Positions 7,482-9,067 of a DNA stretch of 9,067 nucleotides are shown piece after piece. Position 1 is the first letter of the stretch, and every line of letters starts with the position of its first letter. Source of the DNA: an uncultured Flammeovirgaceae bacterium (GTDB lineage: Bacteria > Bacteroidota > Bacteroidia > Cytophagales > Cyclobacteriaceae); NCBI GenBank assembly GCA_937138955.1, contig CAKZPJ010000052.1, positions 1 through 9,067 on the forward strand. The letters run 5' to 3'. The notes beneath the pieces were generated by a model. It ran no database searches. It was given only the letters and a program-made list of their open reading frames with translations, and had not been told where the DNA came from. The position numbers and the translations under genes were made by a program.

Positions 7482-7780
7482 CTTTTATCTATCGCTAGGC
7501 GATTATACTTAATTATTACAATATTGAAAAAAATAATACGAGATTTTCTCTTTCAATTAGTACTATGGCAGCTTAATAGACTGACTTCAATTGGCTTTTG
7601 TACTTGATTATGGAGAAGAAAGGCGATTTAGAAATAGCGGAAGAAGGCTTAGAAAATAGCCTTGTTTACGATCAGTTGCCCTCACCGATGATGCAGGGTC
7701 TATTGAGGGGAGAAAAAAAAGGCTGATACGTTACTTTTTACAGTTGTACCAGCCCATTGGCTTCTATTGAAAAAATGACT
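7482..7780. other. Intergenic region upstream of the sigma gene and downstream of the barrel protein gene
   Basis: This 299-base spacer contains the intrinsic terminator of the upstream gene (7713-7754) and the presumed promoter and leader of the sigma gene. Just upstream of the sigma start is a short dyad, ATCGC (7491-7495) and GCGAT (7499-7503). A plus-strand reading frame of 38 codons (7610-7726) runs into the terminator and is not called as a gene. No RNA gene or repeat family is recognised in the rest. Confidence 0.6.
7713..7754 (-). terminator. Intrinsic (rho-independent) terminator of the barrel protein gene
   Basis: On the minus strand, GGCTGGTAC (7754-7746) pairs with GTATCAGCC (7729-7721) over nine positions, including one G-U pair, around a 16-base loop. 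It is followed at once by eight T residues (7720-7713). It begins 26 bases after the stop codon at 7781-7783. This is the clearest terminator in the window and separates the upstream gene from the sigma-fecR-sus cassette. Confidence 0.85.
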
Positions 7781-8515
7781 TTAAAAATTGTAACCCACTG
7801 TCAGTTTGTAAAAAGAGGGTTGCTCGAATCCGCTTTTGGTTACTTGTTCATCAGAGCGCAAGTCACCTCCGGTAGAAAATCTGGCGAAAGAACCGCCATT
7901 AGGGTCAGAAAATTGAATATACGGACCTAATGCCTGGTAGAAAGCATAGCTAGCATCCTCAGGTGCATTATTACCGCCGGTATAGCTCAACTGCTCAAAA
8001 TGTAAGCCCGCGGAGAAAAAAGAACTTACTTTGTAGCCAACGTTTAACCAATAGTGTAAATAATTATTGGTAGACGGGTTTCCGTGGTCGAATCCAGCGT
8101 AGTAGCCAAGGTAAAACTCACCCTCTAGAGCGTCAGTACCCAAACTCATCGTTAAATTGGGCACAATGCCTTCAGCTAATACTGGGGTTCCTAAGCCGGA
8201 GGTTAAACTTCCATTAAGTAATCCGATTTGTGGGCTTACGTAGAGAGCATCTCCTATTGGAAAGCCTATTCCTACTCCCACTTCTGTCCAGTTGCCCCAT
8301 GTTCCCCCCGCAGCCCCACCAGACCACAAGATACCGTAAAAAGTAAAATCTACAGGGCCGCTGCCGTAGGAACCAGCGAAGAAGGGGTAGAATCCGAAGA
8401 AAATATCTGAGTTCAATGTTACGCTCATATCAAATTTATCCTCTTCTTCTTGTCCTTGAGCAAATGCACTTAGAGTAATAAGCGATAATAAAATTAATGC
8501 ATAGATTCTTTTCAT
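7781..8515 (-). CDS. Secreted, probably outer-membrane beta-barrel protein of unknown function
   Basis: This 244-residue protein has a clear signal peptide (residues 1-19, hydrophobic core LILLSLITL, cleavage after AFA). The mature part begins with an acidic stretch (QGQEEED) and then alternates polar and aromatic or hydrophobic residues in short runs: SVTLNSDIFFGFYPFFAGSY, DFTFYGILWSGG, TEVGVGIGFPIGDALYVSPQ, FYLGYYAGF, HYWLNVGYKVSSFFSAGLHF and GPYIQFSDPNGGSFARFSTG. The chain ends FYKLTVGYNF, with a terminal phenylalanine. This pattern fits a small outer-membrane barrel of roughly eight to ten strands. From memory it resembles an uncharacterised Bacteroidota family (possibly DUF6733), but I am not sure of that name. 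No catalytic motif is visible. It is transcribed separately from the sigma-sus genes, given the terminator after it, so a shared function is not implied. The ATG at 8515 directly precedes the signal peptide (MKRIYALILL), supporting the start. Confidence 0.85.
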   Translation of the reverse strand: MKRIYALILLSLITLSAFAQGQEEEDKFDMSVTLNSDIFFGFYPFFAGSYGSGPVDFTFYGILWSGGAAGGTWGNWTEVGVGIGFPIGDALYVSPQIGLLNGSLTSGLGTPVLAEGIVPNLTMSLGTDALEGEFYLGYYAGFDHGNPSTNNYLHYWLNVGYKVSSFFSAGLHFEQLSYTGGNNAPEDASYAFYQALGPYIQFSDPNGGSFARFSTGGDLRSDEQVTKSGFEQPSFYKLTVGYNF

Positions 8516-8672
8516 TGTTGATAATGATTTTAGGTTTAGGAACTAATTTAGTTGACAATTGATGCGAATCGTTGAAAAATTTGTATTGCAATAATAACAC
8601 TTTAATGAAAAACAGTATTACTATTGTTTAAAATAATTTTGATATTTGTGATAATGATAATCTATTAGACTA

Positions 8673-8727
8673 ATTATCGGCTGTAATTACATATTTTGTA
8701 TGGGGTACAAAATAAACAGCGATTAAT
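8673..8727. repeat. Extended imperfect inverted repeat (possible RNA hairpin or operator)
   Basis: The core is a perfect 9-base stem, TATTTTGTA (8692-8700) with TACAAAATA (8706-8714), around the loop TGGGG. Outside an asymmetric internal loop (7 bases on the left, 1 on the right), GCTGT (8680-8684) pairs with ACAGC (8716-8720). Six more pairs follow between 8673-8678 and 8721-8727, with one bulge on each side. In total about 20 pairs can form. No T-run follows on either strand, so a simple terminator is not favoured. Confidence 0.5.
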
Positions 8728-8868
8728 GCTTCTGGTCTGATGACTAGATATTTAGTAATTTGTGCATCACAGTTAGTATTAAGTCATGCTATGAAGTACA
8801 AGGACAGGAACTCGCAATCTTGAAATCGTGGTAAAGTGGATTTAACACAGGTTTGGAGCACTATTAAG

Positions 8869-8897
8869 GGCAATTTTGGGGAGCTAGGCAATTGTGG
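8869..8897. repeat. Short direct repeat with 18-base period
   Basis: GGCAATTTTGG (8869-8879) and GGCAATTGTGG (8887-8897) match at 10 of 11 positions and start 18 bases apart. Two copies only. It may be a pair of protein-binding sites or a chance repeat. Confidence 0.3.
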
Positions 8898-9067
8898 TGT
8901 GAAATAAGCCTATACTTTAATGTATCATCTTGATAGAAACTATTTCCTTTTTAAGGACACTGATCTAATTAAGACTAATCATTATGATTCTTAACTAGCA
9001 CTTGTTTTATTTAGTAACGATCAAAGAATAATTTTGTCATTTTATGCGGTCATTTTTGACCTCATAC

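Larger units (their letters stand above)
8516..9067. other. 552-base AT-rich region without a convincing gene
   Basis: I see no coding frame of useful length on either strand, and no tRNA or rRNA. The left part should hold the promoter and leader of the barrel protein gene. It contains a perfect 10-base palindrome TATTGCAATA (8584-8593), an extended imperfect inverted repeat (8673-8727) and an 18-base-spaced direct repeat (8869-8897). The last 24 bases contain an ATG (9044) with an open frame to the edge, too short to judge. A short dyad, GGTCA (9048-9052) and TGACC (9057-9061), overlaps it. Confidence 0.6.

Noticed and set aside
6844..7530. An 11-base inverted match (TTTTCAATATT at 6844-6854, AATATTGAAAA at 7520-7530) flanking the sigma gene, like mobile-element ends.
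   Set aside because: The match is almost all A and T, has no target-site duplication that I can see, and the sigma gene belongs functionally with its neighbours, so a mobile unit is not supported.
7528..7556. Possible Bacteroidota-type promoter for the sigma gene: TTG (minus strand, 7556-7554) and a TATTTTTT stretch (7535-7528).
   Set aside because: The -7 part lacks the final G of TAnnTTTG and falls in an A/T run, and the spacing is slightly short, so the match is no better than expected in AT-rich DNA.
7610..7726. Plus-strand reading frame of 38 codons (begins MEKKGDLEIAEEG) between the barrel protein and sigma genes.
   Set aside because: Its last codons are made by the A-run and stem of the minus-strand terminator, it has no visible ribosome site, and it lies opposite the local transcription direction. 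It could be a relic, but nothing supports it as a gene.
9044..9067. ATG with an open plus-strand frame (MRSFLTSY) running off the right edge.
   Set aside because: Eight codons are too few to tell a gene start from chance, and a small dyad overlaps it.

Overview
The window looks like a chromosomal piece of a Bacteroidota bacterium, probably a Cytophagales-type marine or soil organism. This rests on the SusC/SusD pair, the Bacteroidota-style ECF sigma and FecR/DUF4974 pair, AT-rich spacers without clear Shine-Dalgarno sequences, and a SusD lipoprotein with an acidic residue stretch after the lipid cysteine. The genus is not determinable from what I can see. Every real gene lies on the minus strand, so transcription runs from high to low coordinates.

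Layout from upstream (right) to downstream (left): 8516-9067 is a 552-base AT-rich stretch with no convincing gene but several dyad symmetries. 7781-8515 encodes a small secreted or outer-membrane beta-barrel-like protein of unproven function, followed by a strong intrinsic terminator at 7713-7754. 6867-7481 is an ECF sigma factor. After a 205-base spacer come a FecR-type anti-sigma factor (5660-6661), a SusC-type TonB-dependent receptor with an N-terminal STN signalling domain (2254-5631) and a SusD-type surface lipoprotein (732-2222). These three are spaced by only 28 and 31 bases and are very probably one operon. A strong hairpin at 681-711 follows susD. The left edge then cuts through a flavoprotein gene (from 624 down to beyond base 1) with a consensus twin-arginine signal; it is complete at its N-terminus and truncated by the window.

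Functionally this is a self-contained import-and-sensing cassette. SusD should capture an oligomeric nutrient at the cell surface and SusC should import it with TonB energy. The STN domain of SusC should signal to the periplasmic C-terminal domain of FecR, which controls the ECF sigma factor. The flavoenzyme next door may modify the imported or bound substrate, but no glycoside hydrolase, lyase or sulfatase is inside the window, so the substrate cannot be named. The genes themselves are of known families. The least explained parts are the sigma-fecR spacer, the hairpin between susD and the flavoenzyme gene, the dyad-rich right-hand region and the small barrel protein. I found no tRNA, rRNA, CRISPR array, transposase or clear prophage feature, and no convincing evidence of a wholly new system.
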